Source of the DNA: Porphyrobacter sp. IPPAS B-1204
GTDB lineage: Bacteria; Pseudomonadota; Alphaproteobacteria; Sphingomonadales; Sphingomonadaceae
Length of the DNA stretch: 64,000 nucleotides
Direction: 5' to 3'
Assembly: GCA_003724185.1 (NCBI GenBank)
Contig: RHGM01000003.1
Coordinates: 310,001 to 374,000 of the forward strand
In this document: piece by piece, positions 18,088-26,457 of the stretch
Layout: every line of letters starts with the position of its first letter
How positions within the stretch are numbered: the stretch's first letter is position 1
The notes under the pieces: model-generated
Databases searched by the model: none
The model's input: only the letters and a program-made list of their open reading frames with translations
Told to the model about the DNA's origin: nothing
Program-made: the position numbers and the translations under genes

Positions 18088-19548
18088 TTACTCCGCCGCG
18101 TCCTTGCGGGCTTCCAGCGCCGGATATTCCGCCTCGACCGCATCGCCATCGGCAGCATTGTAACGCGGCGCGCTTTCCACCAGCGAGACGGCTTCGATCT
18201 CGCGCTTGCCGATTTCGACGCCCTTTTCCGCGAGCCGCCTCCCCGACGACAGCACGTTGCGTTCAAAGCTGCCGACGAACTTGTTGTAATTGTTGACCGC
18301 GCTTTCGAGCCCCCCGCCAACGCGCTTGAGGTGCTCGGCTGCGGTGGCAAGGCGGTCATACAATTCCGCGCCCATCCGCCCGATTTCTGCCGCTTCGCTC
18401 GCCATCTTGTCCTGCCGCCAGACCTGCGCGACGGTGCGGGCGATGGCGACCAGATTGGTCGGGGTCGCCAGCAGCACCTTGTTGCGGAAGGCGAAATCCC
18501 ACAGCTCAGGATCATGTTCGAGCGCGGCGGCGACGAAGTGTTCGCCCGGCACGAACATCACGACATAATCGGGCGCATCGTCGAACTGGCTCTGGTAGCT
18601 TTTGGAACCCAGCGTCTGCACATGGCCGCGCATCGACTTCGCATGGAGATCGAGGTGCCGCTTGCGCTCGCCTTCGTCATCCGCCTCGAAGGCGGCCTGA
18701 TAGGCATTCAATGACACCTTGGCATCGATCACCAACTTCTTCTGCCCCGGCACATTGACGATGGCATCAGGGCGCAGGCGCCCCTCTTCGGTGTCCATCG
18801 ACTGTTCGAGATGGAAGTCGGTATGTTCGGCCAACCCGCATTGTTCGAGCACGTTTTGCAGCGCCCGCTCCCCCCAGCGCCCGCGCGCCTTGGGGGCGTT
18901 GGTCAGCGAATTGCCGAGCCTGCGGGCTTCCTTGCGGATTTCTTCCTGCCCTTCGCGCATGGACTGGATCACACCGGTGAGCTGCCCGAAGGCATCGGTG
19001 CGCTTCGCTTCCAGTTCGGCGACCTGCTTTTCGTAACTCGCCAGCCGCTCGCCCACCGGCGAGAGCAGCGCCTTCAGTTTGGCCTCGCCCGCTTCCTCGG
19101 ACTGGCGGAAACGCGCGTCGGCGCGTTCCAGAAAGGCCTTCTGCGCCTGTTCGAGCACCCGGCTTCCGGCGTTTTCAAATTCCTTGCGCAGGCTCTCCTG
19201 CGCGGCGAGCAGGCCCGCCTTCTGTTCGGCAAAGGCTTTCTCGCGCTCGGCCGAGGCGCTTTCCAGCGCTGCGAGCCGTTCGGCCAGCGCCGCACGTTCG
19301 ACCTGCACGCCATCGAGCCGCACGGCCAGGCCATCGGCCTGCGAAGCGCGCTCTTTCAGCCCGGCCACCTCGATCCGCGCTTCGCCCAGCTCGGCAATGG
19401 CGCGGGCGAACTTCGCCTCCCCCTCAGCCCCGCTGGCTTCCGCCGCCGCCAGCCGCTCTCGCAGATCGGCAAGCGGGCGTGAGGCGAGAAACCAGCCAAG
19501 TGCGGCACCGATAACGAGGGCGAGGATCGAGAGAATCGCAGGGTCCAT
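18088..19548 (-). CDS. rmuC: DNA recombination protein RmuC
   Basis: A 486-residue RmuC. An N-terminal membrane anchor (about 4-22) is followed by a long Ala/Glu-rich coiled coil (about 25-210) and the nuclease-like RmuC domain, with signatures GRWGERALQNVLEQ, DAIVNVPGQKKLVIDAKVSL, FVPGEHFVAAAL and VLLATPTNLVAIARTVA. In E. coli it limits inversion at short inverted repeats. It stands alone, convergent with the methyltransferase. Confidence 0.95.
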   Translation of the reverse strand: MDPAILSILALVIGAALGWFLASRPLADLRERLAAAEASGAEGEAKFARAIAELGEARIEVAGLKERASQADGLAVRLDGVQVERAALAERLAALESASAEREKAFAEQKAGLLAAQESLRKEFENAGSRVLEQAQKAFLERADARFRQSEEAGEAKLKALLSPVGERLASYEKQVAELEAKRTDAFGQLTGVIQSMREGQEEIRKEARRLGNSLTNAPKARGRWGERALQNVLEQCGLAEHTDFHLEQSMDTEEGRLRPDAIVNVPGQKKLVIDAKVSLNAYQAAFEADDEGERKRHLDLHAKSMRGHVQTLGSKSYQSQFDDAPDYVVMFVPGEHFVAAALEHDPELWDFAFRNKVLLATPTNLVAIARTVAQVWRQDKMASEAAEIGRMGAELYDRLATAAEHLKRVGGGLESAVNNYNKFVGSFERNVLSSGRRLAEKGVEIGKREIEAVSLVESAPRYNAADGDAVEAEYPALEARKDAAE

Positions 19549-19621
19549 GCGGCGGGCTTACACGGAACGAATGGAGAACGCTAGGGTCCGCGACACGCTT
19601 TCCAACAAGAAAGAAGGCCTA

Positions 19622-19645
19622 GCCCCGGATCAAGTCCGGGGTGAC
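19622..19645. repeat. Half element of the GTCATCCC repeat family
   Basis: GCCCCGGATCAAGTCCGGGG followed by TGAC is a short hairpin matching one arm of the longer repeats at 45799 and 47496. It lies between rmuC and def. Confidence 0.6.
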
Positions 19646-19747
19646 GAGGGTGGGCTGTTTGGCACAAATATCGGCGCGCAGCGCCGCGAGGCCACGCGGC
19701 CGAGCCGCAGGTGCCCGAGCCTGCAAGGCTCGGATCAGCGCCGAGGA

Positions 19748-19769
19748 CGTGCCCGCGGAAGCGGGCACG
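19748..19769 (-). terminator. Hairpin just after def, possible terminator
   Basis: CGTGCCCGC (19748-19756), a GGAA loop and GCGGGCACG make a perfect 9-bp stem, 8 bp beyond the def stop. No T-run follows on the minus strand, so it may be a transcript-stabilising 3' end instead. Confidence 0.4.
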
Positions 19770-19777
19770 CAAACAGA

Positions 19778-20350
19778 TCACGCCGCCCGGCGGATTTTTT
19801 CCAGCTTCTTCAGAGCCATCGCCTTCTTCAACCGCGACAGGTGGTCGATGAACAGGATGCCTTCCAAATGGTCCATCTCGTGCTGCAGGCAGGTCGCCAT
19901 CAGGCCCGTGAGGTGTTCCTCGTGGCTGTTGCCGTCCAGATCCTGATAGCGCACCGTGCAGGTCGCCGGGCGATCGACATCGGCGTAGATCTCGGGGACC
20001 GAGAGGCAGCCTTCCTGATAGGTCGAAAGCTCCTTGGCCGGATCGATGATCACCGGATTGATGAAGATGCGCGGGTCGTTCTTCGTGGCCGGATGGGTGT
20101 GCTTGTGGCCGTCATGGCTGCACTCCACCGGCTCAGCGTCCGGGTCTTCGGGCTGAAGGTCGATCACCAGCACCCGCTTGGGCACGCCGACCTGAATGGC
20201 GGCGAGGCCGATGCCGGGGGCATCATACATCGTCTCGAACATGTCTTCGACCAGCGTGCGCAGGTCGGCATTGAACTCGTGGGGTTCAACCGGGGTCGAG
20301 ACGACTTTGAGCCGGGGGTCCGGCACTTCAAGGATTTCACGGATAGCCAT
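19778..20350 (-). CDS. def: Peptide deformylase
   Basis: A 190-residue deformylase removing the N-formyl group from nascent proteins. The three motifs are GIGLAAIQVG (46-55), EGCLSVP with metal ligand C115 and HEMDH with ligands H157 and H161 and catalytic E158. Residues about 72-92 form a hydrophilic insertion rich in histidine (CSHDGHKHTH), which some sphingomonad-type deformylases carry. It is close to fmt, the formyltransferase acting earlier in the same cycle. Confidence 0.96.
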   Translation of the reverse strand: MAIREILEVPDPRLKVVSTPVEPHEFNADLRTLVEDMFETMYDAPGIGLAAIQVGVPKRVLVIDLQPEDPDAEPVECSHDGHKHTHPATKNDPRIFINPVIIDPAKELSTYQEGCLSVPEIYADVDRPATCTVRYQDLDGNSHEEHLTGLMATCLQHEMDHLEGILFIDHLSRLKKAMALKKLEKIRRAA

Positions 20351-20391
20351 GCGCGCTATTTAGGCGAGAGCCGCGCGGATTTCAACGCGGC

Positions 20392-20988
20392 TTAACTGAC
20401 GGGCCTTCGTGCCCGCAAGGCCTGGGCCAGTGTGCCCTCGTCAAGATAATCGAGTTCGCCCCCCACCGGCAAGCCGTGGGCAAGCTGGGTGACGCGCACC
20501 GGATGGGCCTCCAGCCGTTCGGCGAGGTAATGCGCGGTGGTCTGGCCTTCCAGCGTCGCGTTCATGGCGAGCACCACCTCGTCCACCTCGCCCCCTTCTA
20601 CGCGGGCGAGCAGACTGGCGATGTTGAGGTTTTCCGGCGCGATCCCGTCCAGCGCGGACAGTCTGCCACCAAGCACATGGTAACGCCCCGGAAACAGCCG
20701 CGAACGGTCCAGCGCCCAGACGTCGGAGACCTCCTCCACCACGCACAGCGCGCGGGCGTCGCGGCGCGGATCGGCGCAGATCGCGCAAGGATCACGCGTG
20801 TCGACATTGCCGCAGGTCTGGCATTCCACCAGCGTTTCGGCGACCCCTGCCAAGGCTTCGAGCAGCGCCGGCAGCGCAGATTCGCGGTGCTTGACCAGCC
20901 ACAGCACCGCCCGCCGCGCAGAACGCGGCCCCAGGCCCGGCAGGCGGGCGAGCGCGGAACTCAAAGCCTCGATCTCTTGCGATGCCAT
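20392..20988 (-). CDS. recR: Recombination mediator RecR
   Basis: A 198-residue RecR with an N-terminal helix-hairpin-helix ([19 protein letters not shown]), a four-cysteine zinc finger ([16 protein letters not shown]) and a Toprim domain ([15 protein letters not shown] onward). It acts with RecF and RecO in gap repair. The start is the ATG at 20988 before SQEIEAL; the frame continues upstream without family similarity. Transcribed toward def, divergent from fmt. Confidence 0.95.
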   Translation of the reverse strand: MASQEIEALSSALARLPGLGPRSARRAVLWLVKHRESALPALLEALAGVAETLVECQTCGNVDTRDPCAICADPRRDARALCVVEEVSDVWALDRSRLFPGRYHVLGGRLSALDGIAPENLNIASLLARVEGGEVDEVVLAMNATLEGQTTAHYLAERLEAHPVRVTQLAHGLPVGGELDYLDEGTLAQALRARRPVS

Positions 20989-21041
20989 GGGGGGAGAGAT
21001 AGGGGCTGCGCTTCGCTTCACAAAGGCTAGCGGCACAGCTT

Positions 21042-21947
21042 ATGCGCATCATCTTCATGGGGACGCCCGATTTCGCGGTTCCGGCGCTGCGCGCGCTGCA
21101 CGCCGCGGGGCATGATGTGGTGTGCGTCTACACCCAGCCACCGCGTCCGGCGGGGCGGGGGAAGAAGCTCAGCCCCTCGCCGGTGCAGGTGGCAGCGGAG
21201 GCATTGGGATTGCCGGTACGCTCGCCCGTGTCGCTGCGGAATGCCGAGGCGCAGGCTGAGTTTGCAGGGCTCGGCGCGGATGTGGCGGTGGTTGCGGCCT
21301 ATGGCCTGATCCTGCCGCAGCCGGTGCTGGATGCGCCCAAGCATGGCTGCCTCAATATTCACGCCTCGCTGCTGCCGCGCTGGCGCGGGGCGGCGCCGAT
21401 CCACCGGGCGGTGATGGCGGGCGATGCCGAAACGGGCGTCACCATCATGCAGATGGAGGCGGGGCTCGATACCGGGCCGATGCTGCACAAGGTCACCGTG
21501 CCGGTCGGACGCAAGACCACGGGCGCGTTGTTCGATGAACTGGGCGCGGCAGGCGCGGCGGCGATGGTCGAGGTGCTGGCCGATCTCGCCGCCTTCCCGC
21601 CCGAGGCGCAGGATGACAGCGCGGCGATCTACGCCCCCAAGATCGACAAGGCCAAGGCAAAGATCGACTGGTCCGCGCCCGCCGAGATGATCGAACGCCT
21701 CGTTCGCGGCCTTGCCCCCTTCCCCGGCGCATGGTTCGAGCTTGAGGGAGAGCGTGTAAAACTGCTGCTGGCCGACGCGGTGGATGGCACGGGCACCCCC
21801 GGCACAGTGCTTGACGACGACTTCACCATCGCCTGCGGGAATGGCGCGATCCGTCCCTTGCGGCTCCAGCGCGCTGGCAAGCCGGCGATGGAGCGCGCCG
21901 AGTTCCTGCGCGGACGGGCAGTGGCGGCGGGGACGGTTCTCGCTTGA
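21042..21947 (+). CDS. fmt: Methionyl-tRNA formyltransferase
   Basis: A 301-residue enzyme that formylates initiator Met-tRNA using 10-formyl-THF. Signatures are [16 protein letters not shown], the catalytic segment [20 protein letters not shown] and [11 protein letters not shown], plus a C-terminal tRNA-binding domain (about 205-300). Its stop overlaps the truA start (TTGA), so the two are coupled. def lies 0.7 kb away on the other strand. Confidence 0.96.
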   Translation: MRIIFMGTPDFAVPALRALHAAGHDVVCVYTQPPRPAGRGKKLSPSPVQVAAEALGLPVRSPVSLRNAEAQAEFAGLGADVAVVAAYGLILPQPVLDAPKHGCLNIHASLLPRWRGAAPIHRAVMAGDAETGVTIMQMEAGLDTGPMLHKVTVPVGRKTTGALFDELGAAGAAAMVEVLADLAAFPPEAQDDSAAIYAPKIDKAKAKIDWSAPAEMIERLVRGLAPFPGAWFELEGERVKLLLADAVDGTGTPGTVLDDDFTIACGNGAIRPLRLQRAGKPAMERAEFLRGRAVAAGTVLA

Positions 21948-22705
21948 CCCGCTTCGCCCTCACCCTCGAATTTGACGGAACGCCGTTCTTCGGGCTGCAA
22001 CGCCAGAGCCACGGGCCGAGCGTGCAGCAAAGCATAGAGGACGCGCTGCACCGCATCACGGGCGAGACTGTCACGCTCCACTCCGCCGGGCGCACCGATG
22101 CGGGCGTGCATGCGCTGGCGATGCGCAGCCATGTCGATATCGCCAAGCCCTTCGACCCGCTCCGGCTGCTGGCCGCGCTTAATGCGCAGCTTCGCCCCGA
22201 TCCCATTGCGGTGACCGCGTGCGAAGTCGTGCCGGATGATTGGCACGCGCGGTTTTCCTGCACCGGGCGGCGGTACCTCTACCGCATCGTCAACCGCCGT
22301 GCACCGCTGACCCTGCTGCGTGACAAGGCATGGCACGTACCGCAGCCTCTGGACGCAGAGGCGATGCACCGCGCCGCACAGGCCCTTGTCGGGCGGCACG
22401 ACTTCACCACATTCCGTTCAGTCCATTGTCAGGCCGCCGATCCGGTGAAGTCGCTTGATCTGCTGAACGTGGAGAAGGTGGACGAGGAGATCCACATTCA
22501 CGCCGCCGCGCGCAGCTTCCTGCATCATCAGGTGCGATCCATGGTCGGCTGCCTCAAGCTGGTCGGCGCAGGCACGTGGCCCGAGGCCCGCATGGCCGAG
22601 GCTCTGGCCGCGCGGGACCGCAACGCTTTGGGGCTTAACGCGCCCCCTCATGGCCTCTACTTCGTCGAGGCAACCTACCCGGATTTCAGAGAGGAATCAC
22701 AATGA
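21944..22705 (+). CDS. truA: tRNA pseudouridine(38-40) synthase
   Basis: A 253-residue TruA with the catalytic aspartate in [12 protein letters not shown], the RYLYRI segment and the C-terminal [11 protein letters not shown]. It starts at TTG overlapping the fmt TGA; upstream sequence in frame belongs to fmt. The stop overlaps the ATG of the next gene (ATGA), so fmt, truA and the oxidoreductase form an operon. Confidence 0.95.
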   Translation: MTRFALTLEFDGTPFFGLQRQSHGPSVQQSIEDALHRITGETVTLHSAGRTDAGVHALAMRSHVDIAKPFDPLRLLAALNAQLRPDPIAVTACEVVPDDWHARFSCTGRRYLYRIVNRRAPLTLLRDKAWHVPQPLDAEAMHRAAQALVGRHDFTTFRSVHCQAADPVKSLDLLNVEKVDEEIHIHAAARSFLHHQVRSMVGCLKLVGAGTWPEARMAEALAARDRNALGLNAPPHGLYFVEATYPDFREESQ

Positions 22706-23814
22706 CCACCACCGGAAAGCAGCTTTTCACCACCCTCACCGCCGATGGCAAGCTGACGCTGGAGGTGGCGGAAAGCCAGTTCCCCGCCCCCACCGGCAAT
22801 CAGGTGCTGGTGAAAATGGAAGCCGCGCCGATCAACCCGTCGGACCTCGCGATCCTGACCAGCGCGGCCGATTTCGAGACGGCGGAATACACCCCGGGCA
22901 AGGTCGTCGCCACGATGCCGGAACCCTTCCTCACCGGCAACAAGGGCCGCCACGGCCAGCGCCTGCCCGCCGGTAACGAAGGCGCGGGCACTGTGATTGC
23001 CACGGGCGATTCCGACATGGCGAAAGCCCTGATGGGCAAGCGCGTCGCCTGCGTGCCGGGCAATGCCTTCAGCCAATATGCCATCGCCGATGCGATGATG
23101 TGCATTCCGCTGGGCGATCATTCGTCCGAAACCGGGGCATCCAGCTTTGTCAACCCGATGACCGCGCTGGGCTTTGTCGAGACCGCCAAGATGGAAGGCC
23201 ACTCGGCAATCATCCACCTCGCCGCCGCGTCGAACCTCGGCCAGATGCTCAACCGCATCTGCGTGGAAGACGGGATGAAGCTGGTCAACATCGTGCGCAA
23301 GGACGAGCATGTTGAGCTGCTGAAATCGCAGGGCGCGACCTATGTGGTGAACTCTTCGGCCCCCACCTACATGGCCGATCTGCGCGCCGCGATTGCAGAA
23401 ACCGGCGCTTATCTGGGCTTCGATCCGATCGGCGGCGGGCAGGCTTCTGACGGCGTGCTGAAGGCGATGGAACAGGTCGCATCGAGCCAGATGGGCGAGT
23501 TTTCGCGTTATGGGTCAAACCAGCAGAAGAAGATGTACATCTACGGGCGCCTCGACCTCAGCCCGACGATCCTGACGCCCTCCTACGGCCTGCAATGGAG
23601 CATCGCCGGCTGGCTGCTGACGCCCTTCCTCCAGCGCGCAGGGATGGAAACCGTGGTGCGGATGCGCAGCCGCGTGCAGGCCAACCTCACCACCACTTTC
23701 GCCAGCCATTACAAGGCCAAGGTGACGCTGGAAGGGATGCTGAAGAAGGACGCGATCTGCGATTACCGCCAGATGAAGACCGGCGAGAAGTATCTGGTCA
23801 CGCCCTGGGGGTAA
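22702..23814 (+). CDS. Zinc-type alcohol dehydrogenase-like MDR oxidoreductase
   Basis: A 370-residue medium-chain dehydrogenase/reductase. The N-terminal GroES-like part has NPSDLAILT and [12 protein letters not shown]; the Rossmann part contains [18 protein letters not shown] in place of the canonical GxGxxG. The cysteine ligands of zinc-dependent alcohol dehydrogenases are not evident, so it is probably a zinc-free NAD(P)H reductase of the quinone/enoyl reductase branch. Translationally coupled to truA, which may simply be co-location. Substrate unknown. Confidence 0.82.
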   Translation: MTTTGKQLFTTLTADGKLTLEVAESQFPAPTGNQVLVKMEAAPINPSDLAILTSAADFETAEYTPGKVVATMPEPFLTGNKGRHGQRLPAGNEGAGTVIATGDSDMAKALMGKRVACVPGNAFSQYAIADAMMCIPLGDHSSETGASSFVNPMTALGFVETAKMEGHSAIIHLAAASNLGQMLNRICVEDGMKLVNIVRKDEHVELLKSQGATYVVNSSAPTYMADLRAAIAETGAYLGFDPIGGGQASDGVLKAMEQVASSQMGEFSRYGSNQQKKMYIYGRLDLSPTILTPSYGLQWSIAGWLLTPFLQRAGMETVVRMRSRVQANLTTTFASHYKAKVTLEGMLKKDAICDYRQMKTGEKYLVTPWG

Positions 23815-23819
23815 GGCAT

Positions 23820-23833
23820 CTCCCCTCGGGGAG
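23820..23833 (+). terminator. Short hairpin after the MDR gene
   Basis: CTCCCC TC GGGGAG lies 6 bp after the stop at 23814. The stem is strong for its length but no T-run follows, so termination is only a suggestion. Confidence 0.25.
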
Positions 23834-23899
23834 AGCGCGGGGGTGCGGCGTCAGCGAAAGCGCGCCGCCCCTTGCCCGCCTGACAGTTGATGGCCGCGT

Positions 23900-24373
23900 C
23901 TAGCTGCGCCCCAGCGACGGCAGCGGCCCTGCGGCAAGGTGCGCCAGGATGCGTTCCAGCGCTGCGAGGCTGGCCTGATCCTCGGTCGTCTCGAGCGCGT
24001 TTTCCAGCACCTCGCGCAGATCATCGGCCGCGACCGGTTCCATTTCCCAATGCGGGTAAAGACGCTCGCGCAGGTCAACGCTCCGGTCGAGCGTGACGAT
24101 GTCATGGTGACGGGGATCGCCATGCAGGTTGGCGATCAGAGTCCGCACTTCGGCAGGCGGCCCTTCGATCCACTGGAAAAACACGCCGCTGCCGAACACC
24201 AGCACCCCGGTGATCCCGCGCGCGACATTGCGCTTTTGCGAGAATGCGACCAGCCGGCTGACCTCATCCGCGTCGACATCGGCAGCGGCGCGGCTGCAAT
24301 AAACGAAGGTTTCCAGCATGGTGGCAGCCGGATCCAGATCGGCATCGTCTGAGAAACCGGGTTCGTCGAACAT
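23900..24373 (-). CDS. BLUF-domain blue-light photoreceptor
   Basis: A 157-residue protein. Residues about 19-111 are a BLUF domain binding FAD. The photocycle residues are present: Y25 (FVYCSRA), N49 (KRNVARGITG), Q67 (FFQWIEG), and W109 and M111 in LYPHWEM. The RHHDIV strand is also typical. A helical tail of about 45 residues follows, as in short BLUF proteins that act through a partner. The start at 24373 is provisional; ATG at 24319 would begin directly at the domain. No EAL, GGDEF or regulator partner is adjacent, so its output is unknown. Confidence 0.92.
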   Translation of the reverse strand: MFDEPGFSDDADLDPAATMLETFVYCSRAAADVDADEVSRLVAFSQKRNVARGITGVLVFGSGVFFQWIEGPPAEVRTLIANLHGDPRHHDIVTLDRSVDLRERLYPHWEMEPVAADDLREVLENALETTEDQASLAALERILAHLAAGPLPSLGRS

Positions 24374-24489
24374 GGGAAAGCTCACTTTATCTATGACGGG
24401 TGGAGTGTGCCTCCCGGTTTCTCGCTGCGGGGTTAGCGCATCTGATTGTATTATGTAAGGAAGAGGTGGAGTGCCCGGCAAAGTTCGGG

Positions 24490-25479
24490 TCACGCCCCGT
24501 CGAACGCTGCCTGCACCGCTGCCGCATCGCAAATCCCGTTCGCGATCAGCACCATCAGCAGCACCCGCGCACGGGCCGGGCCAAGGGCGCGGGCAGCGAC
24601 AAGGCCTTGGCCATCATCATCGACTTCCACGTTGCGATCAACCAGCCCTTCATCCACGCGGGTGGAGCGCACCACCGGGATGCCTGATCGCGCGGCCTCT
24701 GAAAGCGCCGCGATCACGCTGGCAGGGGCATTGCCCTGCCCCATCCCGGCCAGCACCACGCCCCTGCAGCCAATCCCGAGGAGCGCCTCGACCGGCTTTT
24801 CGTCCATCCCCGCGCCCGCGGTAAGGATCGCCACCCGCGGCAGCGCCTGCGGGAAGGGATAGCGCGCCTGCTGCTTGGGGCGGTGCGGGGGGCCGAACCA
24901 GTCGATGCCGGCCGGCGTGACGCGGGCGAGCGGCCCTCTTGGAAAGCTGCGGAAGGCGTCGATCGCCGAGGTCGCGGCCTTCCTCGCATCGCGGGCGGCA
25001 AGCACCGCATCGCCCATCACCAGCATCACCCCGCGCCCGGCGGCGGCAGGTTCGCTCGCCACCTTCACCGCATTGGCGAAGTTCCTCATCCCGTCCGCGC
25101 CCACCGCATCGGCGGGCCGCATCGCGCCGACCAGCACGACGGGCTTGGTCGTCGGCAGCGTCAGATCGAGCAGGAAGCCGGTCTCCTCCGCGGTGTCGGT
25201 GCCATGGGTGATGATGACGCCATCAATCGCCGGATCGCCGAGTGCCCCCGCGCAGGCCGCATGAAGAGCCTGCCATTCGGCAAAGCCGATATCCTGCGAT
25301 CCGATCCGCGCCACTTCCTGCGGCACGATTTCGGCGACGAGGCCAAGGGCGGCAAGGTGCCCGACCAGCACCTCCAGCGCCAGCCCGCCGGGGCGATAGG
25401 CGGCGTCGGTGGCGCTCCCGGCAGCGCCTGCGATCGTGCCGCCGGTGCCAAGGACGAGAATGCGTGGGGGTTTGTTCAT
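24490..25479 (-). CDS. L-asparaginase, type II-like
   Basis: A 329-residue asparaginase hydrolysing asparagine to aspartate and ammonia. Both catalytic threonine motifs are clear: LGTGGTIAG (residues 10-18) and THGTDTAEET (about 89-98), with AMRPADAVGADG after. No signal peptide is seen, so it may be cytoplasmic despite the type II-like sequence. A GNAT acetyltransferase lies 20 bp upstream on the same strand and is probably co-transcribed. Confidence 0.9.
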   Translation of the reverse strand: MNKPPRILVLGTGGTIAGAAGSATDAAYRPGGLALEVLVGHLAALGLVAEIVPQEVARIGSQDIGFAEWQALHAACAGALGDPAIDGVIITHGTDTAEETGFLLDLTLPTTKPVVLVGAMRPADAVGADGMRNFANAVKVASEPAAAGRGVMLVMGDAVLAARDARKAATSAIDAFRSFPRGPLARVTPAGIDWFGPPHRPKQQARYPFPQALPRVAILTAGAGMDEKPVEALLGIGCRGVVLAGMGQGNAPASVIAALSEAARSGIPVVRSTRVDEGLVDRNVEVDDDGQGLVAARALGPARARVLLMVLIANGICDAAAVQAAFDGA

Positions 25480-25498
25480 GCCCCGCCCCTAGTGCCTG

Positions 25499-26089
25499 TC
25501 AGGCTGCGGGGGAAGCATCGAACCGGGCGAACACTGCGGCAAGTCCCGGCACATCGGGTTCAATCCGCAGCGCCGAAAGCGCCTCGGGAATGTCGATCTC
25601 CAGCACCGAAACGCCCCCTTCATATCCCACCCCTTCGGCCCCCAGCGAACGCGCCAGCGCCAGCGCGGGACGGTTTTCGGGGAGGATGTGGACAATGAAA
25701 TGCTCCAGCCCCTCGCGTGCGCAGTCCAGCAGCAGCACCGCTGTCAGCAGCCGCGCCAGCCCGCGTCCGTGATAATCGTCCACCACCGCGACCGAATATT
25801 CGGCGCGGTCAGGATCATCGGCATCACGGAAGGCGTGGACAACGCCCAGCGCCGGGGTGCCGGACAGATCGCTGCGCAGCGCCCCCCACGCGATGTGATC
25901 GTGCCCGTCAGCGCTCGCCAGCGCGCGCAAGACCTGCGGCGGCGCCTCACGCATGCCCGAAAAGAACCGCAGGTAGCGCGATTGCGGCGATAATTGCGCA
26001 ATCCCGTCCCTGAGGCGCTGTTCGTCTTCGGGGCGCACCCGGCGGATGCAGACCGGGGTGCCGTCATTGAGATGCGTCTCGATGATCAC
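25499..26089 (-). CDS. GNAT family N-acetyltransferase
   Basis: A 196-residue GNAT protein; the acetyl-CoA binding motif A is at DDYHGRGLARLLTAVLL. The N-terminal IRRVRPEDEQRLRDGIAQLS and SRYLRFF segments match the acetyltransferase domain found fused to acyl-CoA synthetases and in protein lysine acetyltransferases such as Pat. Substrate unknown. The start GTG at 26089 has GAGG about 7 nt upstream; an in-frame ATG 20 codons earlier would add a poorly conserved arginine-rich leader. Confidence 0.85.
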   Translation of the reverse strand: MIIETHLNDGTPVCIRRVRPEDEQRLRDGIAQLSPQSRYLRFFSGMREAPPQVLRALASADGHDHIAWGALRSDLSGTPALGVVHAFRDADDPDRAEYSVAVVDDYHGRGLARLLTAVLLLDCAREGLEHFIVHILPENRPALALARSLGAEGVGYEGGVSVLEIDIPEALSALRIEPDVPGLAAVFARFDASPAA

Positions 26090-26212
26090 ATGTGCCTCGC
26101 TGTTGCTGCGATGTCGCCGCCATTCTAGCAGCTTGGCCGCCGGGGCCAAATGAACAAAGGCAGCTTGACCGCAAGGCCAAGCCCGCTAAATCGCGTCCCA
26201 CCCGCATGGCGG

Positions 26213-26288
26213 GGGCGGTTAGCTCAGTTGGTAGAGCATCTCGTTTACACCGAGAGGGTCAGCGGTTCGAGCCCGTTACCGCCCACCA
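26213..26288 (+). tRNA. tRNA-Val (anticodon UAC)
   Basis: A 76-nt cloverleaf. The acceptor stem is GGGCGGT/ACCGCCC, the D arm has AGCTCAGTTGGTAGAGC, the anticodon stem TCTCG/CGAGA carries loop TTTACAC with anticodon TAC, the T arm is GGTTCGAGCC and CCA is encoded. No integrase or attachment duplicate was found downstream. Confidence 0.97.
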
Positions 26289-26360
26289 TTTTCCAGACAC
26301 CCGCTATGGCAGGCGGCGCCCCTGGAACCGGGGTGCTCCGCAAGTAATCTCCTGTCCGTT

Positions 26361-26390
26361 GGTCCGCGGCGGCCCAAGCCTTGGCGGACC
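26361..26390 (+). terminator. Inverted repeat downstream of tRNA-Val
   Basis: GGTCCGC (26361-26367) and GCGGACC (26384-26390) form a 7-bp stem with a 16-nt loop, about 70 bp after the tRNA. It is followed by GCATTTGCATTTGCAT rather than a T-run. It may end the tRNA transcript or be a site for the next gene. Confidence 0.3.
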
Positions 26391-26457
26391 GGGCGCATTT
26401 GCATTTGCATGAATGCCCATTCGACTGCAAAACGCGGTTGGGGGGAAAATCGCGGGC

